From Bacteroidota bacterium (GTDB lineage Bacteria; Bacteroidota; Bacteroidia; Bacteroidales; JACABE01): 64,000 nt of DNA. Position numbers and translations under genes: made by a program. Shown piece by piece: positions 1 through 10,056 of this stretch (position 1 is the stretch's first letter; every line of letters begins with the position of its first letter). The notes beneath the pieces were generated by a model. It saw nothing but the letters and a program-made list of their open reading frames with translations. It had not been told where the DNA came from and did no database searches. The stretch covers positions 1 through 64,000 of the forward strand of contig JAPLDQ010000047.1 of the NCBI GenBank assembly GCA_026391675.1. The letters run 5' to 3'.

Positions 1-1566
1 AACTACTGTTCCATTGGTATTGACTGTTAACGGGCCTGTTGGTGTTGATGTAATCGTTACACTGGCCGGATTTACTGCCACGCCATTCAATAAATCATTG
101 CTCAGAACATTCGATACTGTGCCGCCTGTCAGTCCGTTGACCGGTCCATAGCTGTCATCTACTGCAATAATCGAGGATACAGTTACTGTTACTGTGGCCG
201 TTGCAGTACATCCATTGGTATTCATATAAGTGATTACACTTGTTCCTGCACTCTGGCCAGTTACTATACCTCCACTTGTAATTGAAGCTACTCCAGTTAA
301 AGCTGAAGTCCAAGGTGTTGTTCCATGTGCTGTTGCTGAACCTGATAATGTTGTGGTTGAACCAACATAAACAGATAATGTTCCACTTATAGATGGTAAA
401 GCATTTATTGTTACTGTAGCTGTACCTGCCTGGATCTGGCTACAACTGTTAGCATCCGATACACTTATTAAGTTATAGGCAAAACTGCCTACTGTACCCG
501 TCGGAACTGAAACTGTTACACTACTTCCAGATGTTGTTGTTACGGTTGTATTTGTAGCTCCGTTTATATTATATGTAAATGTATAGGGTGCGGTGCCATT
601 GGAACCAGTAAAAGTGATATTCGGGGAAGAAGAATACTGACATACTGATGTAGTTGTACCTATAGCTGCAGTCGGTAATGGATTTATAGTTAGTGATGTT
701 GTCGCTGTTACGGTGGCACATCCTCCTGATGCGGCTATCGTATAGGTTACGGTATAGGTTCCTGCTGTACTTGAACTTGGAGTTATTGCTCCTGTACTTG
801 CATTAATATTCAATCCTCCAGAAGCGCTATATGTTCCACCTGAAGTTCCAGTCAGTGTTACAGATTGTGGTGTAACAATACTTGTACAGTATGGTGTTCC
901 TGCATAGCTGATTGTTGCTGTTGGCAACGTAGTAATGGTTACTGATGTCGTGGCTGTTACCGTGGCACATCCTCCGGAAGCAGCTATGGTATAGGTTACT
1001 GTATAAGTGCCTGCTATACTTGTAACTGGTAAAATGGAACCGTTTGGAGGGTTTATCGTTAAACCTGCAGCAGCAGAATATGTTCCTCCTGCCGTTCCTG
1101 TCCTTGATACTGACTGTGGTGATGAGACAGATTTACAGAATGGAGTTCCAGCATAGCTGATGCTTGCTGTCGGTAACGGAGTTATCGTTACTGATGTTTC
1201 TGCGGTTACTGTTGCACATCCTCCTGATGCGGCTATCGTATAGGTTACAGTATAGGTACCCGCTGTACTTGTACTTGGGGTAATCTGACCTGTTCCGCTA
1301 TTGATGCTTAATCCGCCTGTTGAAATGTAAACTCCTCCTGAGGTTCCAGTTAAATTAACTGAAACAGGTGAAGATGATGTACAGAAAGGTGTTCCTGTAT
1401 AAGATATGCTGGCTGTTGGCAACGTAGTAATGCTTACAGATGTAGTCGCTGTTACTGTGGCACATCCTCCTGATGCTGCTATCGTATAGGTTACGGTATA
1501 AGTTCCGGCTGTACTTGTACTTGGTGTAATGGCTCCTGTGCCTGCGTCTATTGTAAGACCTCCTGT
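1..1566 (-). pseudogene. Downstream continuation of the interrupted Ig-like repeat surface protein
   Basis: After the TAA stop at 1567-1569 the same reading frame stays open to the left edge of the window, so this is the C-terminal part of the upstream gene separated by one nonsense codon. It holds four more copies of the 82-84 residue Ig-like repeat (the GGCATVTA motif recurs at about 1466, 1220, 971 and 722). These are followed by a different stretch with Ig-like and cadherin-like strands (TTTSGSSVTVSVPTGTVG, then SNVLSNDLLNGVAVNP near position 100). No stop or sorting domain is reached, so the protein extends past the window. It has no start of its own and would only be made by readthrough or after reversion. 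Confidence 0.75.
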
Positions 1567-4400
1567 TTAACTGTAAACTCCTCCTGAGGTTCCAGTTAAA
1601 TTAACTGATACAGGTGAAGATGATGTACAGAAAGGTGTTCCTGTATAAGATATGCTGGCTGATGGCAGCGTGGTTATGGTTACCGATGTAGTCGCTGTTA
1701 CTGTGGCACATCCTCCCGCTGCTGCTATCGTATAAGTTACTGTATAGGTACCTGCTGTACTTGAACTTGGAGTTATTGCTCCTGTTGAAGCATTAATAGA
1801 TAACCCAACAGTTGAAGTATAAGCACCACCTGTTGTTCCGGTTTGTGTTATAGCCTGAGGTGTTGCAATTGATGTACAGTATGGTGTTCCTGTATAAGAT
1901 ATGCTGGCTGTTGGTAACGTGGTTATGGTTACTGATGTAGTCGCTGTTACTGTGGCACATCCTCCTGATGCTGCTATCGTATAGGTTACAGTATAAGTTC
2001 CGGCTGTGCTTGTACTTGGTGTGATCTGACCTGTTCCGCTATTGATGCTTAATCCTCCTGTTGAACTGTAAACGCCTCCTGAGCTTCCCGTTAAATTTAC
2101 TGATACCGGTGAAGATGAGGTACAGAATGGTGTTCCTGTATAACTGACTGTTGCTGTCGGTAATGCAGTAATAGTAACTGATGTTGTCGCTGTTACTGTT
2201 GCACAACCTCCTTCTGCGGCTATGGTATAAGTTACCGTATAGGTACCGGGAGTACTTGCACTTGGTGTGATGGCTCCTGTCGATGCATTGATACTTAAAC
2301 TACCTGATGCACTATAAGTTCCTCCTGCGGTTCCTGTTCGTGTTACAGACTGAGCTGCAACAACTGAAGTACAGTATGGACTTCCTGCATAGCTTATATT
2401 TGCTGTCGGTAATGCAGTAATAGTTACTGATGCTGTCGCTGTTACTGTTGCACAACCTCCAGCTGCGGCTATTGTATAAGTTACCGTATAGGTACCGGGA
2501 GTACTTGCACTTGGTGTGATGGCGCCTGTCGATGCATTGATAATTAAACTGCCTGATGCACTATATGTTCCTCCTGCTGTTCCTGAAAATGTTACAGACT
2601 GGGCTGCAACAACTGAAGTACAGTATGGACTTCCTGCATAGCTTATATTTGCTGTCGGTAATGCAGTAATAGTTACTGATGCTGTCGCTGTTACTGTTGC
2701 ACAACCGCCCGCTGCTGCTATGGTATAGGTTACGGTATAGGTGCCTGCTGTACTTGTACTAGGCGTGATAGCTCCTGTTGAAGTATTAACAGATAACCCA
2801 ACTGTTGAAGTATAAGTACCTCCTGTTGTTCCGGTTTGTGTTATAGCCTGAGGTGTTGCGATTGATGTACAGTATGGTGTTCCTGCATAACTTATGAATG
2901 CTGTTGGCAGTGCAGTAATGGTTACTGATGTCGTGGCGGTAACTGTGGCACATCCTCCGGATGCGGCTATCGTATAGGTTACAGTATAGGTACCCGCTGT
3001 ACTTGTACTTGGGATTACTGCTCCTGTGTTTGCATCTATTGTAAGACCTCCGGGTGATGATGTATATGTTCCTCCTGCCGCTCCTGTTCTTGTTACTGAC
3101 TGTGGTGATGAAACAGATTTACAGAAAGGTGTTCCTGTATAACTGATGCTTGCTGTCGGCAACGTAGTAATGCTTACTGATGTCGTCGCTGTTACTGTAA
3201 CACATCCTCCTGATGCTGCTATTGTATAGGTTACAGTATAAGTACCCGCTGTACTTGTACCTGGAGTGATCTGACCTGTTCCGCTATTGATGCTTAAACC
3301 TCCTGTTGAACTGTAAACACCTCCTGAGCTTCCCGTTAAATTTACTGATACCGGTGAAGATGATGTACAGAATGGTGTTCCTGTATAAGATATGCTGGCT
3401 GTCGGCAGTGTAGTAATAGTTACTGATGTCGTTGCTGTTACTGTGGCACAGCCTCCAGCTGCGGCTATGGTATAGGTAACTGTATAGGTACCCGATGCAC
3501 TTGTACTTGGGGTAATCTGACCCGTTCCGCTATTGATGCTTAAACCGCCTGTTGAACTGTAAATGCCTCCTGAGGTTCCTGTTAAATTTACTGATACCGG
3601 TGAAGATGAAGTACAGAATGGTGAACCGGTATAAGATATGCTGGCTGTCGGCAACGTAGTTATGGTTACAGATGTCGTCGCTGTTACAGTGGCACATCCT
3701 CCGGATGCCGCTATTGTATAGGTTACGGTATAAGTACCCGCTGTACTTGAACTTGGGGTAATGGCTCCTGTGCCTGCGGCTATTGTAAGACCTCCGGGTG
3801 ATGATGTATATGTTCCTCCCGCCGTTCCTGTTAGTGTTACAGACTGGCCTGATGATAATGATTTACAGAATGGCGTTCCTGCATAGCTGATGCTTGCTGC
3901 TGGCAGTGTTGTTATGGTTACTGATGTCGTGGCTGTTACTGTGGCACATCCTCCTGATGCGGCTATCGTATAGGTTACAGTATAGCTACCCGCTGTACTT
4001 GTACTTGGGGTAATGGCTCCTGTGCCTGCGTCTATTGTAAGACATCCGGGTGATGATGTATATGTTCCCCCCGCTGTTCCAGTTCTTGTTACTGACTGTG
4101 GTGATGAAACTGAGTTACAGAATGGTGTTCCTGCATAACTGATGCTGGCTGTTGGCAGTGCAGTGATGGTTACTGATGTTGTGGCTGTTACGGTTGCACA
4201 ACCTCCAGCTGCTGCTAAAGTATAAGTAACGGTATAAGTACCTGCTGTACTTGTATTTGGTGTGATTGCACCAGTTCCTGAATTTACACTTAATCCTGCA
4301 GGAGCGCTATATGTACCTCCTGATGTTCCTGTTAGTGTTACAGACTGGGGAGATGAAACAGTCTGGCAAAATGGAGTTCCTGTATAACTTATACCTGCAG
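700..4400 (-). repeat. 15 tandem Ig-like-domain repeats of 246-252 bp
   Basis: The motif encoding GGC(A/V)TVTA occurs at about 4202, 3950, 3698, 3452, 3206, 2954, 2705, 2456, 2207, 1961, 1712, 1466, 1220, 971 and 722, giving spacings of 246, 249 or 252 bp, always a multiple of three. Neighbouring copies are close to identical over tens of bases, so unequal recombination and copy-number change are likely, and short-read assembly here could be wrong. Confidence 0.93.
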
Positions 4401-5427
4401 TTCTAACAGGTGTTGTAATTATGGATGAACATGATGATGATAATCCATCTTGACCTGTCACAAAAACAGTAAATGTACCACCTGGCAATGCTGTAGCTGT
4501 TGCAGTAGTTTGTATCGGACTGCTGTTCCATGAATAAGTAAAAGGTGAAGTTCCACCTGATATTACAGTAACAGATGCTGAACCGTTAGGAGTAGTACAA
4601 GAGGTTGAATTGTTTATTACTGAACAGCTAAGTAAAGGTGCAGTATTGATTGGAGGTGGAAGAGTCCATGTTGGACCTCCGCCAAAATCCAGGAAATAAT
4701 AGGCGGCACCATTTCCATCAGCACCCACAGACGTTTCAAAAACACTTAAATTATCATATTTTACCTTAATCCTATTATTGTCTTCTGTTACGACTGTTGT
4801 ATTTTGATCAGTTTGAGACCTGAATTTAGTTAATCCTGTGCTTGAGTTATAGGTAGCTGTTATATTACCTGCAGTTGCAGTTACATACTGAGCAGTATTG
4901 TAACCGCCAAATTCAGCAAATTGATTTGAATTAGTATTGCCATTTCCATCAATATCATAAGTGTTTACATAAACATTTTGAAGAATAACTGCTGTTCCAG
5001 TATTGGTTGTATTATTATAACTACCCCCAAGTATAAATTCGAAACGAAATTTGCAATTTCCACCTCCTGAATTCCAACTAAATGTTGGCGAAAAAAACCG
5101 ATCCTGATTTGACGACATTGAGCCTCCGGTAGTTGAAGAATAATCAAACGGTATCGTTCCGCCGGGTGCACCTGATGGAAGGGCAAAACTTCCTCCGGTT
5201 AAACTTACTGTGCGGACAATACAATCAATTTGTTGCCCACTTATGTTGATAACATTAGTGTATAGAGTTACATCTCCTGCGGCAGCTCCATCGGTACCTA
5301 CTTTGTGTATTTTATTGGCAGCAAGAAAGTTAAAATCATTGAAATTCGCATCAAAAACAGATTGCGCATTTGTGGTTATAACAGAAAATATAACACACAA
5401 TAAAAGTAAAATTGTATTTTTTTTCAT
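1567..5427 (-). CDS. Giant secreted repeat protein (SprB-type and Ig-like repeats), cut by premature stop
   Basis: The protein has 1286 residues before the stop. It starts with a Sec signal peptide (MKKNTILLLLCVIFSVITTNAQ). Residues about 20-260 are a unique domain ending in an aromatic/Gly-rich strand. Residues about 265-345 match a SprB-type repeat (GSASVTVISGGTSPFTYSW). Then come 11 Ig-like repeats of 82-84 residues, with consensus ISYxGTPFC, TGxxGGTY, TAGTYTVTYTIAA and GGCATVTATTSV. This architecture is typical of very large T9SS-exported surface or motility adhesins of Bacteroidota. In the stop repeat, GVYS is followed by TAA where sister repeats have TCA, a single base change; the frame then continues to position 1. 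Either the gene is recently broken, the base is an error, or a shortened form is secreted without its sorting domain. Function as an adhesin is inferred. Confidence 0.85.
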   Translation of the reverse strand: MKKNTILLLLCVIFSVITTNAQSVFDANFNDFNFLAANKIHKVGTDGAAAGDVTLYTNVINISGQQIDCIVRTVSLTGGSFALPSGAPGGTIPFDYSSTTGGSMSSNQDRFFSPTFSWNSGGGNCKFRFEFILGGSYNNTTNTGTAVILQNVYVNTYDIDGNGNTNSNQFAEFGGYNTAQYVTATAGNITATYNSSTGLTKFRSQTDQNTTVVTEDNNRIKVKYDNLSVFETSVGADGNGAAYYFLDFGGGPTWTLPPPINTAPLLSCSVINNSTSCTTPNGSASVTVISGGTSPFTYSWNSSPIQTTATATALPGGTFTVFVTGQDGLSSSCSSIITTPVRTAGISYTGTPFCQTVSSPQSVTLTGTSGGTYSAPAGLSVNSGTGAITPNTSTAGTYTVTYTLAAAGGCATVTATTSVTITALPTASISYAGTPFCNSVSSPQSVTRTGTAGGTYTSSPGCLTIDAGTGAITPSTSTAGSYTVTYTIAASGGCATVTATTSVTITTLPAASISYAGTPFCKSLSSGQSVTLTGTAGGTYTSSPGGLTIAAGTGAITPSSSTAGTYTVTYTIAASGGCATVTATTSVTITTLPTASISYTGSPFCTSSSPVSVNLTGTSGGIYSSTGGLSINSGTGQITPSTSASGTYTVTYTIAAAGGCATVTATTSVTITTLPTASISYTGTPFCTSSSPVSVNLTGSSGGVYSSTGGLSINSGTGQITPGTSTAGTYTVTYTIAASGGCVTVTATTSVSITTLPTASISYTGTPFCKSVSSPQSVTRTGAAGGTYTSSPGGLTIDANTGAVIPSTSTAGTYTVTYTIAASGGCATVTATTSVTITALPTAFISYAGTPYCTSIATPQAITQTGTTGGTYTSTVGLSVNTSTGAITPSTSTAGTYTVTYTIAAAGGCATVTATASVTITALPTANISYAGSPYCTSVVAAQSVTFSGTAGGTYSASGSLIINASTGAITPSASTPGTYTVTYTIAAAGGCATVTATASVTITALPTANISYAGSPYCTSVVAAQSVTRTGTAGGTYSASGSLSINASTGAITPSASTPGTYTVTYTIAAEGGCATVTATTSVTITALPTATVSYTGTPFCTSSSPVSVNLTGSSGGVYSSTGGLSINSGTGQITPSTSTAGTYTVTYTIAASGGCATVTATTSVTITTLPTASISYTGTPYCTSIATPQAITQTGTTGGAYTSTVGLSINASTGAITPSSSTAGTYTVTYTIAAAGGCATVTATTSVTITTLPSASISYTGTPFCTSSSPVSVNLTGTSGGVYS

Positions 5428-5700
5428 TTTAATATATTTTTAACATTGTTTTTTAATAAAAATAAAGATTTAACAGATATATAAACAACTGGTTAATTAT
5501 TCATTACACTTTTAGAATTTTAATTATTAACAAATAATAATTAACAAACAAAAGTTAACAAAGTTAAAATAAATTTTTAAATATGTTAATTTTTTAATAA
5601 AAATTTTACATTATGTTTTATACTTATATCTGATTTATTGTTTTTATATTATTTTAAAAAATAAATCTGCAAATAATGATAGAAATTAAAAGATTTTTCT

Positions 5701-5708
5701 TACTTTTG
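5701..5708 (+). promoter_or_regulatory. -7 box of the rpsF operon promoter
   Basis: TACTTTTG fits the Bacteroidota -7 consensus TAnnTTTG and lies 52 bp upstream of rpsF. No clear -33 TTG is seen at the usual 19-21 bp spacing. The 332-bp gap 5428-5759 otherwise holds only AT-rich sequence. Confidence 0.6.
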
Positions 5709-5759
5709 CACTCCATTTTTAAAAATCATTAGTAATAACCATTTAAAAATTAAAACACA

Positions 5760-6134
5760 ATGTTAAACAATTACGAAACCGTTTTCATTATGACTCCCGT
5801 TTTGTCTGATGATCAGATGAAGGAAACGGTAAAAAAATTCCAGTCTTTTTTGAAAGAAAAAGGAGCTGAGATTGTTTATGAAAACAATTGGGGTTTAAAA
5901 AAACTGGCTTACCCTATCCAAAAGAAATCAACAGGATTTTATTATCTTATTGAGTTTAAAGCCGAAGGAACTCTTGTAGCTGAATTAGAAACTTCTTACA
6001 AACGTGATGAACGTTTATTGCGTTTCTTAACTGTAAAACTGGATAAACATGCCATAGCTTACAGCGAAAAAAGACGTAATATTGCCATTGGCAAGAAAAT
6101 AGAAGCAAAAGTAGAAACCACAGAATCAATTTAA
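5760..6134 (+). CDS. rpsF: 30S ribosomal protein bS6
   Basis: This is a 124-residue bS6 protein of the small-subunit platform, which pairs with bS18. The N-terminus [13 protein letters not shown] and the central [18 protein letters not shown] and [12 protein letters not shown] motifs are typical of the family. The length is usual for Bacteroidota, with a short charged tail after residue 105. It is first in an rpsF-rpsR-rplI operon, with 17 bp to rpsR. The ATG at 5760 is the only sensible start. Confidence 0.97.
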   Translation: MLNNYETVFIMTPVLSDDQMKETVKKFQSFLKEKGAEIVYENNWGLKKLAYPIQKKSTGFYYLIEFKAEGTLVAELETSYKRDERLLRFLTVKLDKHAIAYSEKRRNIAIGKKIEAKVETTESI

Positions 6135-6151
6135 TTTAAAAATTTAAGATC

Positions 6152-6421
6152 ATGGCAGACAATAGTTCAGAAATCAAATATTTAACCCCGATAGCGGTTG
6201 AAACAAAAAAGAAAAAGTATTGCCGTTTCAAAAAAAGCGGAATCAAATACATTGATTACAAAGATGCAGATTTCTTATTGAAATTTATTAACGAACAGGG
6301 TAAAATTCTTCCAAGAAGATTAACCGGTACTTCTAATAAATATCAGAAAAAAGTATCTCAGGCTGTTAAAAGAGCAAGACATCTTGCTTTATTACCATAC
6401 GTAGCGGATTTATTAAAATAA
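6152..6421 (+). CDS. rpsR: 30S ribosomal protein bS18
   Basis: This 89-residue protein carries the bS18 signatures: [19 protein letters not shown] near the N-terminus, then [20 protein letters not shown], and [11 protein letters not shown] at the C-terminus. It binds 16S rRNA next to bS6. It sits between rpsF and rplI with short gaps. Its stop codon overlaps the start of the strong Shine-Dalgarno sequence of rplI. Confidence 0.97.
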   Translation: MADNSSEIKYLTPIAVETKKKKYCRFKKSGIKYIDYKDADFLLKFINEQGKILPRRLTGTSNKYQKKVSQAVKRARHLALLPYVADLLK

Positions 6422-6434
6422 GGAGGGCAAAACA

Positions 6435-6884
6435 ATGGAAGTAATTTTAAAACAAGACGTAGAAAACTTAGGTTACAAAGATGACCAGGTTAAAGTAAAA
6501 GATGGTTATGCCCGTAATTTTCTTATCCCTCAGGATATTGCAGTTATGGCAACAGCTACCAATAAAAAAATTCATGCTGAAAATTTAAAACAACGTGCAT
6601 TTAAACTTGAAAAAGTTAAAACTGAAGCAGAAACACTTTGCAAAGCTTTGGAAAATATTGTTGTGAAAATTGGAGCAAAAGCCGGTGAAAGCGGTAAAAT
6701 TTATGGTTCAGTTAACTCTATTCAAATTGCTGAAGCTATAAAAGAACAATTTAATTATGATGTAGATCGTAAGAAAATTCATATCGAAGGTGAATCTATC
6801 AAAGAATTAGGTTCTTACAAAGCAAAAATCAACTTACACAAAGATATTAAAGCTGAAATCAGTTTTGAAGTTATTGCTGAATAG
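6435..6884 (+). CDS. rplI: 50S ribosomal protein bL9
   Basis: A 149-residue bL9 with the usual N-terminal rRNA-binding domain (MEVILKQDVENLGYKDD, then VKDGYARNFLIPQ), the long connecting helix and the C-terminal domain (GKIYGSVNSIQIAEAI). It is the last gene of the rpsF operon. The start is preceded by AGGAGG at 6421-6426, a strong Shine-Dalgarno sequence, which is uncommon in Bacteroidota. A rho-independent terminator follows at 6907-6938. Confidence 0.97.
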   Translation: MEVILKQDVENLGYKDDQVKVKDGYARNFLIPQDIAVMATATNKKIHAENLKQRAFKLEKVKTEAETLCKALENIVVKIGAKAGESGKIYGSVNSIQIAEAIKEQFNYDVDRKKIHIEGESIKELGSYKAKINLHKDIKAEISFEVIAE

Positions 6885-6906
6885 TTCATTTTAAACATAT
6901 TTTATG

Positions 6907-6938
6907 AAAAACCCGGTTTTATCACCGGGTTTTTTTAT
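6907..6938 (+). terminator. Rho-independent terminator after rplI
   Basis: An ACCCGGT / ACCGGGT stem (6911-6917 with 6924-6930) with a short loop is followed by a run of T. It ends the ribosomal protein operon. Confidence 0.85.
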
Positions 6939-6961
6939 TTTTGCAGGTTAAATTTTAAGAA

Positions 6962-7082
6962 GAGATGCTTCCTTCGTCAGCATGACAAATAGATAGTCTT
7001 CAGCTTGTTTTGTCATTCTGAGCGTCAGCGAAGAATCTCAATAAAATAATGAGATGCTTCACTTCGTTCAGCATGACAAGAA
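6962..7082. repeat. REP-like palindromic intergenic repeat
   Basis: The gap between rplI and the SpoU gene holds three related segments: gagatgcttccttcgtcagc, then a segment with tgtcattctgagcgtcagcg and gaagaatctc, then gagatgcttcacttcgttca. The outer ones are inverted relative to the middle one, so they can pair. Repeats of the type TGTCATTCTGAGCG...GAAGAATCTC are dispersed in many bacterial genomes. No gene is seen in the element. Confidence 0.6.
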
Positions 7083-7133
7083 TAGAACAATATGACTAGA
7101 AATATCAATAGTATTCAGAAAATCGCATAATAC

Positions 7134-7901
7134 ATGTTAACTAAAAATACGATAAAACACATTAACGCACTGAAGCAAAAAAAATTCAGGGATGAATTTC
7201 AGCAATTTATGGCTGAAGGCGACAAACTGGTAAGTGAATTATTACACAGTCATTATAAAATTATTGAAATCTTTGCCCTGAATGAATGGCTGGATAATCA
7301 AAAAATACCTGAAAATATTGCGGTTACAGCAGTTACTACCGATGAACTGGAACGTATCAGCAGCCTGACTACTCCCAATAAAGTCATCGCACTAATAGAA
7401 ATACCTCAGCAACAAGCTATTGACAACTTAATTTTTAATAAACTTGTATTGGTGCTTGATGAAATTAAAGATCCTGGCAATCTGGGAACTATCATCAGAA
7501 TAGCAGACTGGTTTGGCATATCTGATATCATTTGTTCAAAACATACGGTTGATGCGTACAATCCAAAAGTAGTGCAGGCAACTATGGGTTCAATTGCAAG
7601 AGTTAAAATACATTATGCTGATTTGGCCGGTTTATTTAATTCCTTATCAAAAGAAATTCCGGTTTACGGCACTTTGCTGAATGGTGATAACATTTATACC
7701 CAAACACTGACTTCGAATGGCATTATTGTATTAGGAAATGAATCCAGAGGAATTTCAGAGGAAATACAATACTTTATCCAGCATAAGTTATATATTCCTT
7801 CTTATGCAGAAAATCCCCAAAATAAAGCAGAATCCTTAAATGCAGCGATTGCAGCTGCCATTGTTTGCGCTGAATTTAAAAGACGGTTTTTTAAAAAATA
7901 G
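7134..7901 (+). CDS. TrmH/SpoU-family RNA 2'-O-ribose methyltransferase
   Basis: This 255-residue enzyme transfers a methyl group from SAM to a ribose 2'-OH of tRNA or rRNA. Residues about 1-100 form the small substrate-binding domain (KFRDEFQQFMAEGDKLVSEL). The SPOUT domain follows, with DEIKDPGNLGTIIRIADWFG (motif 1), GNESRGISEEI (motif 2) and AESLNAAIAAAIVCAEF (motif 3, the knot that binds SAM). The length is normal. It is convergent with the MFS gene, with only 2 bp between the ends. Which RNA it modifies cannot be told from sequence; 23S rRNA (RlmB-like) is likely. Confidence 0.88.
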   Translation: MLTKNTIKHINALKQKKFRDEFQQFMAEGDKLVSELLHSHYKIIEIFALNEWLDNQKIPENIAVTAVTTDELERISSLTTPNKVIALIEIPQQQAIDNLIFNKLVLVLDEIKDPGNLGTIIRIADWFGISDIICSKHTVDAYNPKVVQATMGSIARVKIHYADLAGLFNSLSKEIPVYGTLLNGDNIYTQTLTSNGIIVLGNESRGISEEIQYFIQHKLYIPSYAENPQNKAESLNAAIAAAIVCAEFKRRFFKK

Positions 7902-7903
7902 TC

Positions 7904-9073
7904 CTATTCGGTTTTCTTTAAATTGGCAAAAGCCAATCCAACCAGGTATACAGCTGAGAAAACCAATATCAGCATACCTGAGGTAAAACTGACTTTATCA
8001 AAAAACCAAAGTATAAGTGACGGTATTACAGCACCACCAAATACAGCCGAAATCATCAATCCTGAAATTTCGTTGGCTCTGGTTGGATATTTTTCAACCG
8101 TTATTGAAAAAATAAGTGGGAAAATATTTGCAACTGTTAATCCGATAAGTAACATAACTGCTATCCCAACATTCTGACCCGGGGCAAACAGCAATAAAAT
8201 AATGGTTAATAGTGATGCAAGTGAAGTCCATAATAAGAATTTACGGCTGGCAAATTTCACAAGCAAAATAGCACCAAAGAAAGTACCAATCATTTTACCG
8301 AAGAAATAAAAACTACGGGCCGATTGGGCAAAGGTTGAATCCTTAGCCAATTCATATTTATTCATAAAGAACTGACCGGAAGCGGCATTAATCCCAACAT
8401 CTATACCAACAACAAGGAATATACCCAATACCATTAAAGCAATAAATCCAATTCCCAGTAATTTAAACGAAGAGCTGAAACTGGCTCTGCTTTCAAGATT
8501 ACGTGTTTCTTCAATCTTTATCAATCCTAACCAAAGGGCAGTTACTACCGAAACCAATCCAAATACAAGAAACATCAGTTTCCAGTCGCCATATTGCAGT
8601 GCCAACCATCCGGCAAAAGGTGCAGCCACCATGGAACCAACTGCCTTAACAAATTGAGAGAAGCTTAAAAAACTTGAGGCTCTGTTCGAAGGAACTACAT
8701 CAATCAATAACGGATTTGCTGAAACCTGAACAATGGTATTACCGATTCCCAAAAGTGCAAATCCGGCTAAAATGGCTGCAAAGGGTGTGAAGAAATAAGG
8801 AATCAATAAGCCAAGGGCTGTTATTAAGATACCTGTATTAAGCATTTTACGTTTACCAATCCTGTCCTGAATAATTCCTATTGGGATAGAAAGAATTAAG
8901 AACCAAATAAATACGGCTGAAGGGATTAAAGGGATGAGCCCTTTCATACTTTCACTAATTGATGGGTCATCTTTTAAACGATCTACCCCAACACCTACTA
9001 AATCGCAAAAACTCATAGCGAAAAACGACATGAGTACAGGAAACAAATAGTTGTAATTGATTTTTTTTGTCAT
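7904..9073 (-). CDS. MFS sugar permease, FucP/glucose-galactose type
   Basis: A 389-residue major facilitator superfamily protein with about 12 hydrophobic segments. The N-terminal NYLFPVLMSFFAMSFCDLVG, the loop DRIGKRKMLNTGILI after TM2, and the FFGKMIGTFFGAILL region resemble the fucose permease and glucose/galactose transporter group common in Bacteroidota. It lies 17 bp downstream of the ROK kinase gene on the same strand, so import and phosphorylation of the same sugar is likely. The substrate is not resolved. Confidence 0.8.
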   Translation of the reverse strand: MTKKINYNYLFPVLMSFFAMSFCDLVGVGVDRLKDDPSISESMKGLIPLIPSAVFIWFLILSIPIGIIQDRIGKRKMLNTGILITALGLLIPYFFTPFAAILAGFALLGIGNTIVQVSANPLLIDVVPSNRASSFLSFSQFVKAVGSMVAAPFAGWLALQYGDWKLMFLVFGLVSVVTALWLGLIKIEETRNLESRASFSSSFKLLGIGFIALMVLGIFLVVGIDVGINAASGQFFMNKYELAKDSTFAQSARSFYFFGKMIGTFFGAILLVKFASRKFLLWTSLASLLTIILLLFAPGQNVGIAVMLLIGLTVANIFPLIFSITVEKYPTRANEISGLMISAVFGGAVIPSLILWFFDKVSFTSGMLILVFSAVYLVGLAFANLKKTE

Positions 9074-9090
9074 GGCTTATAATTTTACGT

Positions 9091-10032
9091 TTACATTTTA
9101 GTCAATAAATCTTTTACTTTTTCATAATAATTATCATCAATTAATCGGGCTGCACCCACTATGGCGGCTGTTTCCATTAATTCTGACAAATAAACTTTTG
9201 TTGTGAGTTTATTTAATGTCAGTTTTGAATTTAACTCCTGTCCGAACAAATCAAAGGAGCCGATAATATTTCCTCCTATTACCAGACTTTGTGCATCAAA
9301 TTGCTTTAACCACGGTGCCAGAAAAACACCCAGATTTGTTCCATATTCTTTAAATAATTTCTGTGCTATCGCATCTGTCTTTTTCGCTTCTATTGAAATC
9401 CCTTTAACACCTGATATTTTCCTGCCGCTTCTTTGCAGATAGTTATTTTCAAACCACCGTGTAGAAAAAGAATCATCAGCTATGCCACCATTAAAGGGGA
9501 TATGCCACAAACAACCTGATTTTGCAACATTCTCACCTTCAAGAACAGGCAATCCATTATCAAAAAATGCTGATCCAAAACCTGTGCCTAATGTTAAAAC
9601 AACGGTTTTATTGTCATTTTTGGCTTTACCTATCCAGGTTTCTGCTATTCCAAAAGCGGTGGCATCATTAATAAAACGAAATCTGATATCATCCCCTAAG
9701 GACAAACTTTTTCTTAATGAAGCAGCAATATCTAAACCATGTAAATTTTCAAATTTTTGTACATCTTTTGTAAATAAAGCTATTCCTTTGGCATAATCAA
9801 AAGGACCCGGCATTGCAAATCCTATTCCTGCTAATTCGCTACTGTCAATCTTAGCCAAAGTGGCTTTAATGGCCTTTGTCCAGATACCTAAAATTTCCTC
9901 AGCAGATGCTTTATTGTTTACATTTTCGTCGGCATCTGTATTGGCAATAACTTCGTTTTTATTAATATCAATTGCAGCACAAGCTATATGATGTCCGCCA
10001 ATATCAACCCCAATAGCAATTCTTTTAGTCAT
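9091..10032 (-). CDS. ROK-family sugar kinase (glucokinase-like)
   Basis: A 313-residue ROK kinase. The phosphate-1 motif is GVDIGGHHIACA at the N-terminus, and the LTLGTGFGSAFFDNG motif binds ATP in the middle of the protein. The usual zinc-binding CGxxGCxE segment after the conserved GH is missing; the equivalent stretch reads SGCLWHIPFNGGIADDSF. Zinc-less ROK kinases exist in Bacteroidota, so this is not proof of inactivity. It forms an operon with the MFS permease and is transcribed divergently from the mannose-6-phosphate isomerase gene across 62 bp. Glucose or mannose are likely substrates, inferred from context. Confidence 0.8.
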   Translation of the reverse strand: MTKRIAIGVDIGGHHIACAAIDINKNEVIANTDADENVNNKASAEEILGIWTKAIKATLAKIDSSELAGIGFAMPGPFDYAKGIALFTKDVQKFENLHGLDIAASLRKSLSLGDDIRFRFINDATAFGIAETWIGKAKNDNKTVVLTLGTGFGSAFFDNGLPVLEGENVAKSGCLWHIPFNGGIADDSFSTRWFENNYLQRSGRKISGVKGISIEAKKTDAIAQKLFKEYGTNLGVFLAPWLKQFDAQSLVIGGNIIGSFDLFGQELNSKLTLNKLTTKVYLSELMETAAIVGAARLIDDNYYEKVKDLLTKM

Positions 10033-10056
10033 TTATGAATTTGTTTTAAAAAGTAT

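Noticed and set aside
700-4400. Tandem repeats as a CRISPR array or satellite
   Set aside because: The unit is 246-252 bp, always a multiple of three, and encodes an Ig-like domain in one open frame; there are no short repeats with unique spacers.
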